Source: Symsagittifera roscoffensis (taxonomy: Eukaryota > Xenacoelomorpha > Acoela > Convolutidae). Taken from it: a stretch of 64,000 nt of DNA. Numbering within the stretch: the stretch's first letter is position 1; each line of letters opens with the position of its first letter. The notes under the pieces are model-generated. The model did no database searches. It saw nothing but the letters and a program-made list of their open reading frames with translations, and had not been told where the DNA came from. The stretch is taken from contig NC_087071.1 of the NCBI RefSeq assembly GCF_963678635.1, positions 37,096,438 to 37,160,437 on the forward strand. Direction: 5' to 3'. Both the position numbers and the translations under genes were made by a program. Of this stretch, positions 34,676-46,230 are shown piece after piece.

Positions 34676-36414
34676 TGGTGTACACTGTATCCACGGCTAC
34701 TGGTTTGATTCTAAACAAAGCGACAGGACTTATGGGCTTTCAGATGATCAAAATTTTGCTGCTCTGATTCGAGGAAACGACACGTGGAAACTTATCAATT
34801 GGTTTTCATTCTTTCCTCTTGGTTCGCAAACTATTTTAAATAATGGTTTATTAAGAATAGTTTTTAGATCAGAACCATTATCCAAATAAATGTTTAAGGA
34901 TAGTAGGAGAAAAGAAAAATTGACTATAAATGACTTTTGATTTTAGTCAACAAAAGAACGAGGCTTTGCTCAGGTCCTCCCTCAAACGTAGTCCATTTTC
35001 GTACGAAATTGAAGGATAGTAGTGATTTAAAACAAATTGCATGGTGAAAACTTAGTTTTACGGGCTCAAATTGTTTCTTTGGGTTGCTGATGAGCTTTGA
35101 GAAGTTAATGACAGTTAAAAGAGCTGAAATAACTATTATGACCGACGAATGCACATCAAAATTATGTAGCCAAGTCAACAAAGTTTTATAGTCAAAAATG
35201 CTCTCTCTTCTGTTTCTGGTTCAGGATACTTAATTGTATAACAATGAATTATAGATATAATTGAAATATTATTTCTGTTTTAAGATTTAGGTGGTTGCTG
35301 CAGTTTTCAAAAGTATCAGTATGGGAAACATGGACGACGTTATGGTGTCTCTCCAGATACTTATTTCCAAAAAATTACCGATCTATCCTCAAAGCGAAAA
35401 AACGTCAATCGTCTAAGAGTGAGAAAATTTCGTTTTTTTTTAAAATTAGGACTTGTTTTTTTGAACAACTTCTCGTATCAAAGCAAAAGATATGATCTTT
35501 CCTACTGCCGTCTTATCTCTATGAAACAGTATGAGGATTAAATTTTTTCTTCAACCCTCCCGATTACTTGAAAAACAAAATGATATATTTTTCTTCCAAC
35601 AATTTTGAGATTGAACAATACAGCTTACCTGAATTCAACTTGAACTGATTCATCAGCAGAATTGATTCGTCAATTATTTGCGCGATAATTGACCGAAATT
35701 GGCCAAAACATCATGTTTTCACTCTCTTAACTTTATGAAAAGTATCGACAGAAAAACTAGGCGGTCAGAAATATTTTGTCCTTTTCTTTGACAGGCGGAA
35801 CAATGATAGCGTAATTCTTATTGAGCAACAAATTTTTTCTTATGAACGAAAACATAAAAATTTTGTCATTGCTAGTTTCTTGTTTGACGCAATAGTTTAT
35901 TGTAAGAGAAAACTTCACGTCAAACAGTAGTACGCCGACATTGTATTAGGAGCCAGGTGATACAATTGCAGTACTGCCCGATTAAAATGATAAACTGTTT
36001 TATAACTCTTTTGTCTAAATATGACGACAAAAGTTCCCGCGGCAACCTATATTTCTCTGGCAGCAAAAGAAAGAAAAATAAACAACATTGGCGGAATTAC
36101 CATTTAATGTTCCAAAATTTGTTCGACACATAACATCAAAAAATGTTTAGGTCAGGTATGACTGTTTGAGTCAACGCAATGTCATTGTTGAAGTTGGTTT
36201 TGGGGTCGGAGATCTGAGAGTTGGCGGGGACAAACGAAATAACACTTCATATAGAATTGAAACTAGCATACCTCTGGAACTTCGGATAGCCAAACGAGTT
36301 CCCTTTCATTTCGATTTCGCATATGAACATATCAAAGAGGAGTTAACTTATGACTTTTTTAAAGCAAATATAATATGTATTGCAAACTCGTGGATTTGTC
36401 ATACAGAGTACTAA
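34676..36414 (+). CDS. RNase T2-like gene, copy 2 (5' partial)
   Basis: Exons 34676-34821, 35291-35418 and 36151-36414 (stop TAA) have AG/GT borders and the same splice phases as copy 1 (2, 1, 0). Exon 1 has CIHGYWF (first RNase T2 block, His kept) and NWFSFF. Exon 2 has YQYGKHGRRYGVSPDTYFQK, where Lys-His-Gly of the second block H-E-x-x-K-H-G remains but Glu is Gln and the first His is Tyr. Exon 3 (NVIVEVGFGVG, RVPFHFDF, NSWIC) is shared with copy 1 and is less like canonical RNase T2. Frame is open throughout, so this copy may be expressed. The start, and a secretion signal expected for the family, lie upstream and were not found. Whether it still cuts RNA is doubtful given the lost Glu. 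Confidence 0.6.
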
Positions 36415-39400
36415 CTTGAATTCAATTTTTTCAGTGAGAATCATAGAAATTTTTTTATGAGGCAAAAATATTTATCAAATAACTTTTATTGAAGCAACGA
36501 AAACAAATAATTGAAATATTCAGTGTATGGTTCCTAAAGGAGCGTAAAAGACAAAAAAATAATATAGATAATTTGAATTGCAACAAGCGTACCAAAGTTG
36601 CGTCAAGGTTTGAAACAAATGAATTATCTCTGATTTTGAATACAAAAAAGTTTATGTAAACTAAAATTTGATTTCTTCATAATAATTTCAAAGTACAACT
36701 CAAGCAATTTTGATACAGTGTTTTGACTTCTTCTCTTTTTTTATTTTGAGCTCGTTAAATTGAAAAAAAAGTTGTTTTAACAAAAAAGAGAAGGTCCCAA
36801 AATTTTTTTCTTGCTTTTTGCATTAAAATCCATTTTTTTTTGCCTTTACCAAGAAATAAACGGAAACTATAGTATCACCTTAGGCTAATCTGGAAATATA
36901 AAGTATTTTTTGTTAGAAGAACAACATAAACCTGCCTCCTCGCACCTTGCAGAAACTCGTTCTACGAAAATAAAATTTGGTATTTTACAAAAACCCAGTA
37001 TAGAAACATTTCAACAATTAGCCTGAGTCTAACACCGATGTATATGCAGATAATTCGGTTGACGACAATTGCAGAGTTCATAATCAAAAAAGTTCTTCTG
37101 CATTATATCGGTTTTAGTCAGGAGCCTTTCCTGGTTTAAAATTTTTCGCAGTTTTTGGAAAAAAAAATTCTGGAATGCAATCAATTTAGCAAAATTATTA
37201 TCTTCTTTTTATGACCTGTTTCAATTTGATACAATGTTGGCTCCTCCTGATTGTTTGATAAAACAAAAAGTCATCTATGATGTTTATTTCAGATGTCGGA
37301 ATTTTGTGCAATTTAAAGGAACACCAGAAGCGCAACGAAGAGTTGCAATCAACGCTTCACGGAAAGTTCGCAATTCAAAAACCTAAAATTAATATCTGTT
37401 TTTTCATCTAGATGCATAGAAAGTGTTCTTATTTCTCATTTCTTGTCGCTACCGTCATCGAGCGAGCAAAAAATCGGACTTCATTGCAAAATGAATTAGA
37501 CATTTGACCAATTGCATTTGAATTTCATCGCAACGATTTTTTGTTTTTCGTAACATTTTGGTAGTTTCGAGCGAAATAGTTTCGAGCGAAACAGAGTAAT
37601 TTGCAGCATCAAATAACTTACGTCTATCTCAACTTCCAGATAATCAAAACACGCCGGTTACAGACATTTGACAACATACGTCTACTACCGGTCTACGAAC
37701 AAATTATTTGAATTTTGCCCATAATCGGGTTCATTAAGACCAAAAAAATGCATTTTATTGGCGCTTGCCATCATCTTTTGCCAACCCATTTTTACTTTTA
37801 GTGTTCGCAGTTTTTTTCAAGGGTTTTTGAAAGTATCGTCAAAAAAGCCTTAAAAAGGAAGCAAAATTTTTTCTTCTGAGTTTAAAATTTTGTTTCAATG
37901 ATGCAATCTCGTGTTGGCCAGACTTGACTGTTTGCACGAAATGATGGCATCTTCGAAATCAATGTTAGGTGTCAGAACTTTATACAAGGGTTTGCTTTTA
38001 AAAAAGAACCTAATCAGTGTTTCAATTGGTTTGTTTGTCGCATTTCACATTATTTATTTAATTTTTAACCCCATAAACTTCGTCATCTTTTGAAAATTTT
38101 GTATGTAATGTTTTTGTTTCTTTGTAAGATTCCATCACAATGCTTCCACAAAAAAATTGTTTTTTTTTATTAATTACACTGCATCAGTATTTGAAGAACC
38201 TGTTTTTGGTTTTTGCTAAGCTGAAACTCACTACGCTGAATAGTTTTAGATCTAAGTTTCAAGATATGCCGGGTATAGACACTTTTCAAAAGACAGCCTG
38301 AGTCTCGCACCTGTCAAAACACAGAACTTGAAAAATTGTCAGTTGAAAAAGCTGATAATTAAAATATGTTCCAACCTTACATTAATTTTTCTTTCAGATG
38401 ATATCTTTTTTCTTCATTTTTCTAGAATTTCCGTTTTTATTCCGATTCAACATATGTTGAATGGTCTAGTAAGGCAAAATAAGGCAAGTTAAGTTGAGCT
38501 TTTTCATCCTCATATTTTTTCCACGTGATTGTTGGAATTCAACCAATTTGCCTGATTACGCCTCTCTTTGGTTATCTAAAAAAGAAGTCGCCATCTCCGA
38601 TGCATCTTTTTACTTGCCCGCACCTTGGATTTGTTTTTTCGAATAAGATATGATGACATTAGTTAGGTTAAATTGAATTTGTTTACCTCAAATTTCCATT
38701 AGTGGTTGTTGGAGTCCAGCCGACCTTTTCAACTCTCATCCCAATTTGTAAAAAAAAACGTCGCAAAAAATGGCACTAAGCATATGGTGTTCGTACTTGG
38801 ACCCATTTCTTGATATGATGTCAACCTGAAAATTGTTAACTTGTGTTTTTACCCCGAACATTAAGGAGGCATGATCAGTGCAAACTGTAAGACGTCAATG
38901 GCATCGACCAATTTTGCTAGATTTCAAAGAATGGCTCAAAGTAAAAACAAAGATGTGTTTCACCCATTCCGGGATGAGTTATAATTTTAACGCCAGGGAT
39001 TCGCAGAAAACAATTCAATACTACTTTCATCATTTTTGTCAAACGGAAGAAAATTAGGCGTTTTGTACGATATCCTGAATAACTCCATTCGTAAGCACCG
39101 CGGTAAAAACAACCGTAGTTTAAGTAGTGACCAATTTAAGATCCTTCTTTTGGGATACAAAGTTTTTTTTACCGCTTTTGTTACATGCCAACGCAATAGT
39201 ACTGAAATTATTGGATAAAAACTTGAAAAAAAACAAGTATTCTCGTTCTTAACGTAGTTGAGGATTTTATCTCAAATCGAAAAAAAGAGCTAAGTCAGCT
39301 CCCTTCTTTTGAGTTGAAGAATCTGAGGCTATTTAGACGATACATCGTTGACCTAAGTACACTGAAAACTCAAAAAAACGGTAACTTTTGTCGCCTAAAA

Positions 39401-40024
39401 CCTGTAGGGTTATTCAAATTAAACTTACAGCGTTAGGCAAGTAGGTTATCATAACTAGAAGTTAATTGTTAATATCGTTTGCTTCTGACATTTCTTTTGG
39501 GCAAATCCTTCATTGAACCACTTCTTTTTCAAAAAAGCACTTCAGTCTCACGATAAATTCGGACATAAATTTTTTCGTTGCTTATTTGCATTTTTATTTT
39601 AAATTTAGATTTTTTTTGCTTTAGCCATGTTGTTGTTGACTAAAAGCAATCAAGATTCAAGTTTAGACTAAAACAATGTAAAGGAAACAGTGTGAAGTTG
39701 CGTTTTCCTTGTGTCTATCATTTTGGCCGAAATTTTTCAATGGAGCGGTGAATGAGTAGAGAATGCTGTAAAGAAATGTCGCTTAAGTTATTTTTTAATC
39801 CGATCAGTTTTTTAAGATTTCAGTTCAAAAGTTTATATCAGCGAGTTTAGAAGTAGGTTTAACTTAAAACAGTAAATTAAAACTGAGATACCAAACTATA
39901 AACAAACTAATTCAAACTAAAATTCCTGAAACCTAATTCAAACTAAAACATATCTAAAAGTTTTATAAACTCTGCCCCCACATAAAGTTTCAACTAAATC
40001 AGTTTTAGAATTTCATCACACAGT
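36415..40024. other. Unassigned DNA
   Basis: No gene supported. Short diverged duplicates occur (for example 'cagcctgagtct' contexts at 37020 and 38295; 'gttgttggagtccagcc' contexts at 38530 and 38705). Possible isolated exons near 37292-37400 and 38990-39200 are too weak to call. Confidence 0.35.
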
Positions 40025-41974
40025 TTATTGTGTTATTTGTTTCGACATTGTAGTCAACTTCCTCAATAGTAAGTCCGCTTTGCTCTGTAGATGCTCATTC
40101 ATGCCTGCTCCCATAGAAGGCCCCCCAGCTCCGCAACTCGACTGTCCTCCGCTGTACGATTTACTCATCACGGGAGCAACTTTGTCCTGCACTTCTTTCA
40201 TCTTATTCTCAAACTCGTCTTTCTCTGTCGACTGATTTCTCTCCAGCCAAGTCTCGGTGTCGTTGATGAAATCGCAAACCAGCAATTTTGCTTTGGCGTC
40301 CAGTTTATCGGCAACTGCGGGATCCTCGACTGATTATTTCACAATGAATATGTAGCTCTCTAGGGCGTTTTTGGCTGAAACTCGAGCTCGGCAAGCGTCG
40401 TCTTCTGCTTTGAACTTCTCGGCATCGGCAGCCATTTGATCGATGTCCTCATGTCGGTTTTGGTCGTTCGTGATCTTAATCGACTCCTTCTTTCCAGAGT
40501 ACTTGTATCGTAAGCAGTGACAGTCAGCATGCAGTTTGCATTTAACGTCGAAAGACACCTCGATTTTCGGGACACCCCGAGGCGCAGGCGGGACTCCTTG
40601 CAAGTTGAAAGATCTCAACAGGTTTTTATCCTTGGTCATTGCTCTTTCTCCCTCAAAAATCTGAATCGTGACTGCTGGCTGGTTGTCGGCATAAGTAGTG
40701 AAAGTGTTCTGAGCCCGGGATGGAGTTTTCGTGTTTCTCTCATCAAGTTTCGTCATCAAGCCTCCGGCAGATTCGATTACAAGCGAAAGAGGTACAACGT
40801 TGACTAAGAGAACATCATTGATTGCTTTGTCTTTGACGTTCGCCAGAACAGCAGCTTGAACTGCAACTGCTTTATCTGGAATAATAGAGCAGTTCAGCTG
40901 TTTGCCATTGAAGAATACGTCGAGAAGGTTCTTGATCTTCGGGATCCTGGTTGAACCTCCGACCAACGCCACTTCGTGAATGTCACTTTTGCTCCACTGA
41001 GCATCTTTAAGAGCTCTTTTCACTGGTTCCAAAGTGCTTCGGAATAGATCGATGAACAAGTCTTCAAATCGAGTCCGGCTGATGCTGCTGTAGAAACCGA
41101 TTCCTTGGTACAAGGAGTCAATCTCGATGGGGGCAGCGGATGACTGGGTTCTCTTGGCATTCTCAGCTGCTGTTCTGAGTCTCTTCAAAGACCTTTTGTT
41201 CTGAGAGGGATCCTGTTTATGCTTCCGTTTGAACTCCTCAATCAGATGTCTCACAAGTCGGATGTCGAAATATTTGCCTTCCAAATAAAAATCTCTGTTG
41301 ATTTTAATTTAAGCATTTCGTCTTGGATTGTGAGAATACAAACGTCAAAACTGCTCCTCTCAAGTCAAAAATGAAGACATTTCTTTCACCAGTCGCCTTC
41401 TTGTCCTGCCCGAGTCGAAAATTTTCACCTAATTTAAAGCAAGACTTAAGCAGTTTGAGCGGTTTTTTAGACGATTGCGCTCTTAATCTTGCTTCATGAT
41501 GAGCGGTTTGAGCGGTTTTTCCAACAAACCGTCCAAACTGCTCAAACTTCTCAAATCTTGCTGAAAAACCTCTCAAACCGTTCAAATCTTGAGCGGTTTT
41601 CGAGCTGGATCTCGACCCGGGTGGCCATAGGCCAGTGCAGCCAGAAAACGCTCATGCGCCTTTGGTCGCGGCTCTCTGAGCGTCGTTGAAGTAGTCGGGA
41701 ACTGTAATCACTGCGTCTTTCACAGCTGATCGCAAGCTGCTTTGGCCGTTTCTTTCATCTTCGTCATCACCATCGAGCTGATTTCCTAAGCGTGGAATCG
41801 TTCAATCTTGGCTTTGTACTCGACTTCGACTTGTGGCTTTTTGTTCTTTTTGTTGTTGTTTAGCACCTTGAAAGGCCAGAGTTTGATGTCTTTTTGAACG
41901 GTTTCCTCCGAGACTTTTCCAAAATTCGATTGAGCCTCTGCTAGAACTTCCAAAATTGTATTGAACAGAATATT
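40025..41974 (-). pseudogene. HSP70 (HSC70-type) pseudogene
   Basis: Clear cytosolic HSP70 chaperone similarity runs from about a tenth of the way into the ATPase domain to the C-terminal lid. Recognisable parts are [61 protein letters not shown], the interdomain linker [28 protein letters not shown] and [14 protein letters not shown]. Damage: the N-terminus is missing, a TAG after RFHA, a 1-base loss in the phosphate-binding DLGGGTFDV segment, a second frame shift before YFDIR, an in-frame TAA after ESYIFIVK, and no EEVD end. A 213-bp transposon (41409-41621) splits the ATPase domain. No introns are visible, so a processed or old intronless copy is possible. Confidence 0.9.
41409..41621. mobile_element. 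CCCGRGT-TIR MITE inside HSP70 pseudogene (family C, copy 1)
   Basis: Ends CCCGAGTCGAAAATT and GATCTCGACCCGGG match family C termini; TG is duplicated at 41407-41408 and 41622-41623. The interior is made of GAGCGGTTT/AAACCGCTC repeats in both orientations. Removing the element and one TG joins the HSP70 codons Ala-Tyr-Gly-Gln-Asp-Lys-Lys in frame, which proves the boundaries. Confidence 0.9.
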
Positions 41975-42325
41975 CTAGAAGACATCCAAGTATATTACTA
42001 GTCAATGTGCTATAATTCTTTTTTTTTCAGGAAAGAATATACCACATTTTTTGCTTGAATTGCAATCACCGTCGGTGATTTGTCATCAAATATAGCAGGA
42101 AAGCTTGCTGTGTTATTTTTATGAACACCTCTTTTAAAATATACTTATGGGACGTGGATACAAAAATGATAGTTGCCCGGGTCGAGATCCCGCTCAAAAA
42201 CCGCTCAAGATTTGAGCGGTTTGAGCGGTTTTCCAGCAAGATATGAGCGGTTTGAGCGGTTTGGGCGGTTTGGGCGGTTTTTTTGGAAAAACCGCTCAAA
42301 CCGCTCAAATCTTGCTTAAAAAACC

Positions 42326-42547
42326 GGCTCTTTTCCAGTTCGCCCCCCCTTTCAAATTCAACTTTGAAAAGCTTATTTAACCTTGTCATAATGCAATGAA
42401 ATTTGGCGTGGTGAACAAATCAACAACTGTGAACAGATTTGTTCTTCATACTTTACAGCGTAACATCACGCATTTAGCCGTAATAACACGTAAAACAAAC
42501 ATAAAACTCGGTATTTTGAAAGGTGGGAGGGAAACTGGAAAAGAGCC
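42326..42547. mobile_element. hAT-type MITE (family D) nested in family C copy 2
   Basis: Inverted ends GGCTCTTTTCCAGTT and AACTGGAAAAGAGCC. The target AAAAAACC (8 bp) is duplicated at 42318-42325 and 42548-42555. Removing it restores the family C sequence seen uninterrupted at 46354-46385, confirming the borders. Non-coding. Confidence 0.9.
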
Positions 42548-42649
42548 AAAAAACCGCTCAAAAACCGCTCATTTCTTGCGGTGATTTTTGACCGGTTTTT
42601 CAAGCAAAATTTGAGCGTTTTTTGAGCGGTTTTACTCCCTCCCCCCAAC

Positions 42650-42905
42650 GTACCCCCTCAACGTATCCAACATCCAACAAACCCCCCCACCAACGTAACC
42701 CCCCTCCTCCCCCCCCCCCCCCAACGTACCCCCCCTCAACGTACCCCCGAACCCACGACGTAACCCCCTCACGTTTAACCATCTCCCCACGAAACCCCCA
42801 ACCACGACGTGCTCCCTCTCTCTCTAGTTAGGGGACATCTAACTCTAGTAAGAGGTGAGGGGGGACATCAACTCTTGTAAGAGGTGGGGGGGGGGGGGGG
42901 TTGGT
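42650..42905. repeat. Low-complexity C-rich, then G-run tract
   Basis: Repeats of the type CAACGTACCCCC with long C runs (42655-42780), a CTCTCTCT stretch, then GTAAGAGGTG repeats ending in a G run (42886-42901). It is part of the block inserted in family C copy 2. Assembly errors are likely in the homopolymers. Confidence 0.7.
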
Positions 42906-43043
42906 GTGCGATCTTATTATCGATTATTTTTGTTATTTTGTAGAGACTGACAATAAAAATCCTGACACTATATTTGTTGTGCATGTCTAAAACATTGAAC
43001 ATATTCAATAGAACAAGTACAGCGAATATTAAGCTTCCAGCAA

Positions 43044-43116
43044 GTGCGCATAGACTAACGAATAAGGGGTCTGACTTCGAATCAGAAGATTGCGGGTTCG
43101 AAGCCCTCTGTGGTCG
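43044..43116 (+). pseudogene. tRNA-Arg(UCG)-like sequence, degenerate
   Basis: The anticodon arm TCTGA-CTTCGAA-TCAGA is perfect and carries TCG. The T arm GCGGG-TTCGAAG-CCCTC pairs at four of five positions. The acceptor arm pairs at about five of seven, and the D arm is poor. A T run (43119-43123) could end Pol III transcription. No intact cloverleaf, so most likely a tRNA pseudogene or the head of a tRNA-derived SINE. Confidence 0.6.
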
Positions 43117-43933
43117 ACTTTTTATTATTAAATCTTGCGCGGTTTTTGAGCGGTTTTTTTAGATAAGCCACTCAAAACCGTTCAAATCTTGCACGGTTTT
43201 TGAGCGTTTTTTTTTAGATAAACCGTTCAAAAACCGCTCAAACCGCTCATTTTGAAGCAAGATTTTGAGCGTAATTGTCTAAAAAAACCGCTCAAACCGC
43301 TCAAATCTTGCTTCAAATTAGGTGAAAAATCTCGACTCGGGTGGGTCCCTGTAAAAGCAACGATTAACAAAAATAGTCGGTTGCTGTGCAAGTAGCACAG
43401 AATGTTACGATCACATTCATTAATAATTGCAAAAAAGTTTCATGTCGTGTTTTTGTTAATGTCGTGTCAATTTAATGTCGTGTTTCTATTACTGATTTGA
43501 CGAGAGGACTACAAAAACATGTATAAAGTTAGTGAATTAGGTATAATCGACAACAGTTGTCATATAAAATTAATGTGAAGAAAAAATGCAAAAAATTTCA
43601 TAAAAAAATGTTCAAAAAATTGTTTCTATGTTTTTTGCACAATAATTTTTTTTTCGTTTTATTGCCAAGGAAAGGCTTCGATGGCTGTGGTACAAAATCA
43701 CTTTGGATAAAGTCCCTGACCCTTGAGCCAATAGTTACAGGGCTTATTGTTCTTAACCTCATATCTGACGAGAGTGAACGACTGTTACATAGTGTTTTTA
43801 TGGCGCTCTTGAGTGTTTTTACATCATGAGTACGGGATCGGACTCACTTGACACAGCTCCCGTCTACATGCGCATTCTAGAGTACCAGTGGTACGGTTCA
43901 ACTGGAACGCGTTGGATCGTATCGTGATAGTTT

Positions 43934-44858
43934 CCCGGGTTGACCAAAAATGCTTATCATGCAATTCTCATAAATGGGAAGTTTCTTTTCATACAATTTC
44001 ATACAATTCCATACGTACAGAAACTTGTATGAAAACTCTATGACAAGCATTTTCCCATAAATGGAAATTGTATGATAGATATTTTCTCAATAAACCAAAA
44101 ATTTTTTGTTCATACTTTCATTTTCTGACAAATTTCGGTTGTGTTTGCAACCGAACACAAGTGGCAAAGACCTTGGTTACTCAAAGCACCAAAGATTGGA
44201 CGGTCTTGCATTTACAATGCGTGGAAAACGACCTGAATTATCCTCGAGCTGTCTTTCACAAATGATATAACAAAAGTAACAAACTTTTAATTTTTGGCAA
44301 AATTTTGCAATGATGGTTATTTTAAGTTTGTGAATTTTCAAATTATCCGACATTGACCAAGGCATAGATAAACACACCATACAAAAAAAATAGGAATTTT
44401 CGGGGTTTTGAAAAAAAGAAAAGAAAAAAGGCCAATATTATCGTATACAGGACTACGTTATGCACACAAAAAATTAAATTTTGCATGCAAAAAAATTTTT
44501 TGGAAAATGTTAGTTTGCGTACAAAATTCGATTTGCGCTTGAAAAAAAAACAAAAAAAATTTTGGGGGCAAATTTTCAAAATTACTCAGAAAAATTTTTG
44601 TGTCGTATATGGAATTTGAATGGTAAGCATTTTTTTCAAAAAAAAGTTTAAAATCAGTTTTTTTTGTCACCAGTCTGTTCAACTGTTCTCAAAAAGCCGC
44701 AGAAATGGTTCAATTTTTTTTAATAGTTTTTGAAAATGTATGAAAATTGTATGACAAGCATTTTCTCCATACACTTGATGTATGGAATTGTATGATAATG
44801 ATTTTTGTTGTATGTAATTGTACGATAAGCATTTTCGGTGTATGGAGGACAACCCGGG
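43934..44858. mobile_element. CCCGGGT-TIR transposon (family B, copy 3)
   Basis: Ends CCCGGGTTGACC and GGACAACCCGGG; TT duplicated at 43932-43933 and 44859-44860. The interior parallels 4210-5146 throughout, including the TGTGTTTGCAACCGAACACA hairpin and ATCATACAATT-type palindromic units. No transposase. Confidence 0.85.
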
Positions 44859-44860
44859 TT

Positions 44861-45499
44861 TTTAGAAAAAAATACAGAAGATTTTCTCGGGTGCGCTTTT
44901 GGATACTAGGCGTAGCTAAACGAAGCTTTTAAGTCTTTCTTTCAGCCCTATAACCATAGTTTTTCTTTCAGCAAACTCAGGTTTTTAACCTAATTGATCA
45001 ATTTTTAATTAACGTACGTTACTTGATTAACTTTCGGCTGATTTGCACATTCTGTCACATAACTGTCTGTTGGTTTATATATCATAGACCAGCCGTAACC
45101 TGCGCACAATGATTGTGCGCAGAATACGGCTGGGCTCGTAACCCGCAACTATACTGGCTAGCGTTCAAACAGTAGATTGCAATCTCTCCTCTGAGTTGAA
45201 AATTTTTGTCTATGTCACTCTGATCAAGATAGTAGAAAATAGAAGGGCAGTTTCTACTTCAAACATATTAAGGCTATCGTTAATTCTATTGCACAAATCA
45301 TTTATACATCGCAATACTTTTATAAAGTTTTGTATCTTTATTTTAGACATATAAATGATAAAAAAATCCAAAGATTTGCAACGTTTTAGACAATTGCACA
45401 ATTATAAGCCATATTCACATTAAATCACATTAACTAAAATCGCCAACTTTCAGGACGCAATCCAATTCAGATAGTTCTCATTAAACGATTAAGTTCTGA
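44861..45499. other. Unassigned DNA
   Basis: Contains a short palindrome around GCGCACAATGATTGTGCGC (45102-45120). No gene supported. Confidence 0.35.
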
Positions 45500-45751
45500 G
45501 GTTTGAAGAATTGGGTTATAGTTTTTCCTAGCTGTCTTTGTTCGCCGAACCGAATGAGTTGTCGGACAAGTACAATATTGAGCTGTCACTATAGTACCAA
45601 GGGAGTCGAACCTCTGATTGTTTTCGGGATCGCTATTGCACCTGAAATGAGGCTTTATCAGTTTTATTCAAATACTTTTTTGCTTGATCCAATTTGGAAG
45701 GATGTCCTCAGAAAATTTCAGAAAGACCAACTTTTTCTGCTGAAACTATAA
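45500..45751 (+). other. Possible decayed coding fragment
   Basis: Two protein-like stretches in different frames: LFAEPNELSDKYNIEL (about 45535-45590) and RLYQFYSNTFLLDPIWKDVL, continuing to a stop at 45751. No family recognised and no splice sites fixed. It may be a broken exon or chance. Confidence 0.2.
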
Positions 45752-45799
45752 ACCACGATTCGGTTGAAAGCTTCCACAAACGCCCAACATCAAGACTTC

Positions 45800-46228
45800 T
45801 CGTTCCAGAGCGACGCCCTGTATGTTCCGACTGCCCTTAAAACCTTAAACGTCATTGAAGTAGAGTTCGAATTACAACAATGATCAAATTTTCAAAAAAA
45901 AACTAAAGTTTGTTGTATTCTGATTTTGTTTTTGGAGAATCATCATTCCATTATATTTTGCTACGCTTTCATAGGAAATGCGGAATATTTATGCTTGGGT
46001 GGTTTTTTATTAGTCACCTTTTGACATTTTAACTGGAAATTTGTAGTATTTGAAAAGTATTGTTGTCTGGAGCCCAAGCTATTAATTTTTTTTGCCTATG
46101 AGCAAGTAATTTGGTCGTATTGATTAGGATAGAAATCGATAAAACCCTGTAATTAATTTTTGCATATACTTCTCGGGGTATAAAATGGAGAAAAAGTGCA
46201 CTCGAAACATTCAGGCCTTCGACCTTAC
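45800..46228. mobile_element. Two degraded HINE-like fragments (family A)
   Basis: TGTTCCGACTGCCCTTAAAACC at 45820-45842 is an inverted family A 3' end. 45978-46228 is a diverged plus-strand copy (GCGGAATATTTATGCTTGGG start, GAAACATTCAGGCCTTCGAC end). Confidence 0.5.
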
Positions 46229-46230
46229 AT

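Larger units (their letters stand above)
42176..43341. mobile_element. CCCGGGT-TIR transposon (family C, copy 2) with nested insertions
   Basis: Starts CCCGGGTCGAGATCCCGCTC and ends AAAATCTCGACTCGGG. TG is duplicated at 42174-42175 and 43342-43343. Both outer parts are GAGCGGTTT-type inverted repeats matching 46231-46937. Two foreign blocks interrupt it: a hAT-type MITE at 42326-42547, and about 42631-43134 with C/G homopolymers and a tRNA-Arg-like sequence. Confidence 0.85.

Noticed and set aside
37292-37410. Possible exon reading LKEHQKRNEELQSTLHGKF
   Set aside because: Has an acceptor but no donor, neighbour exon or family match.
38987-39196. Minus-strand basic open frame
   Set aside because: No splice sites or homology; a competing frame looks equally plausible, so it is probably chance.
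42600-42831. Pro- and Gly-rich open frames on both strands
   Set aside because: Translation of the C-rich low-complexity tract, not a protein.
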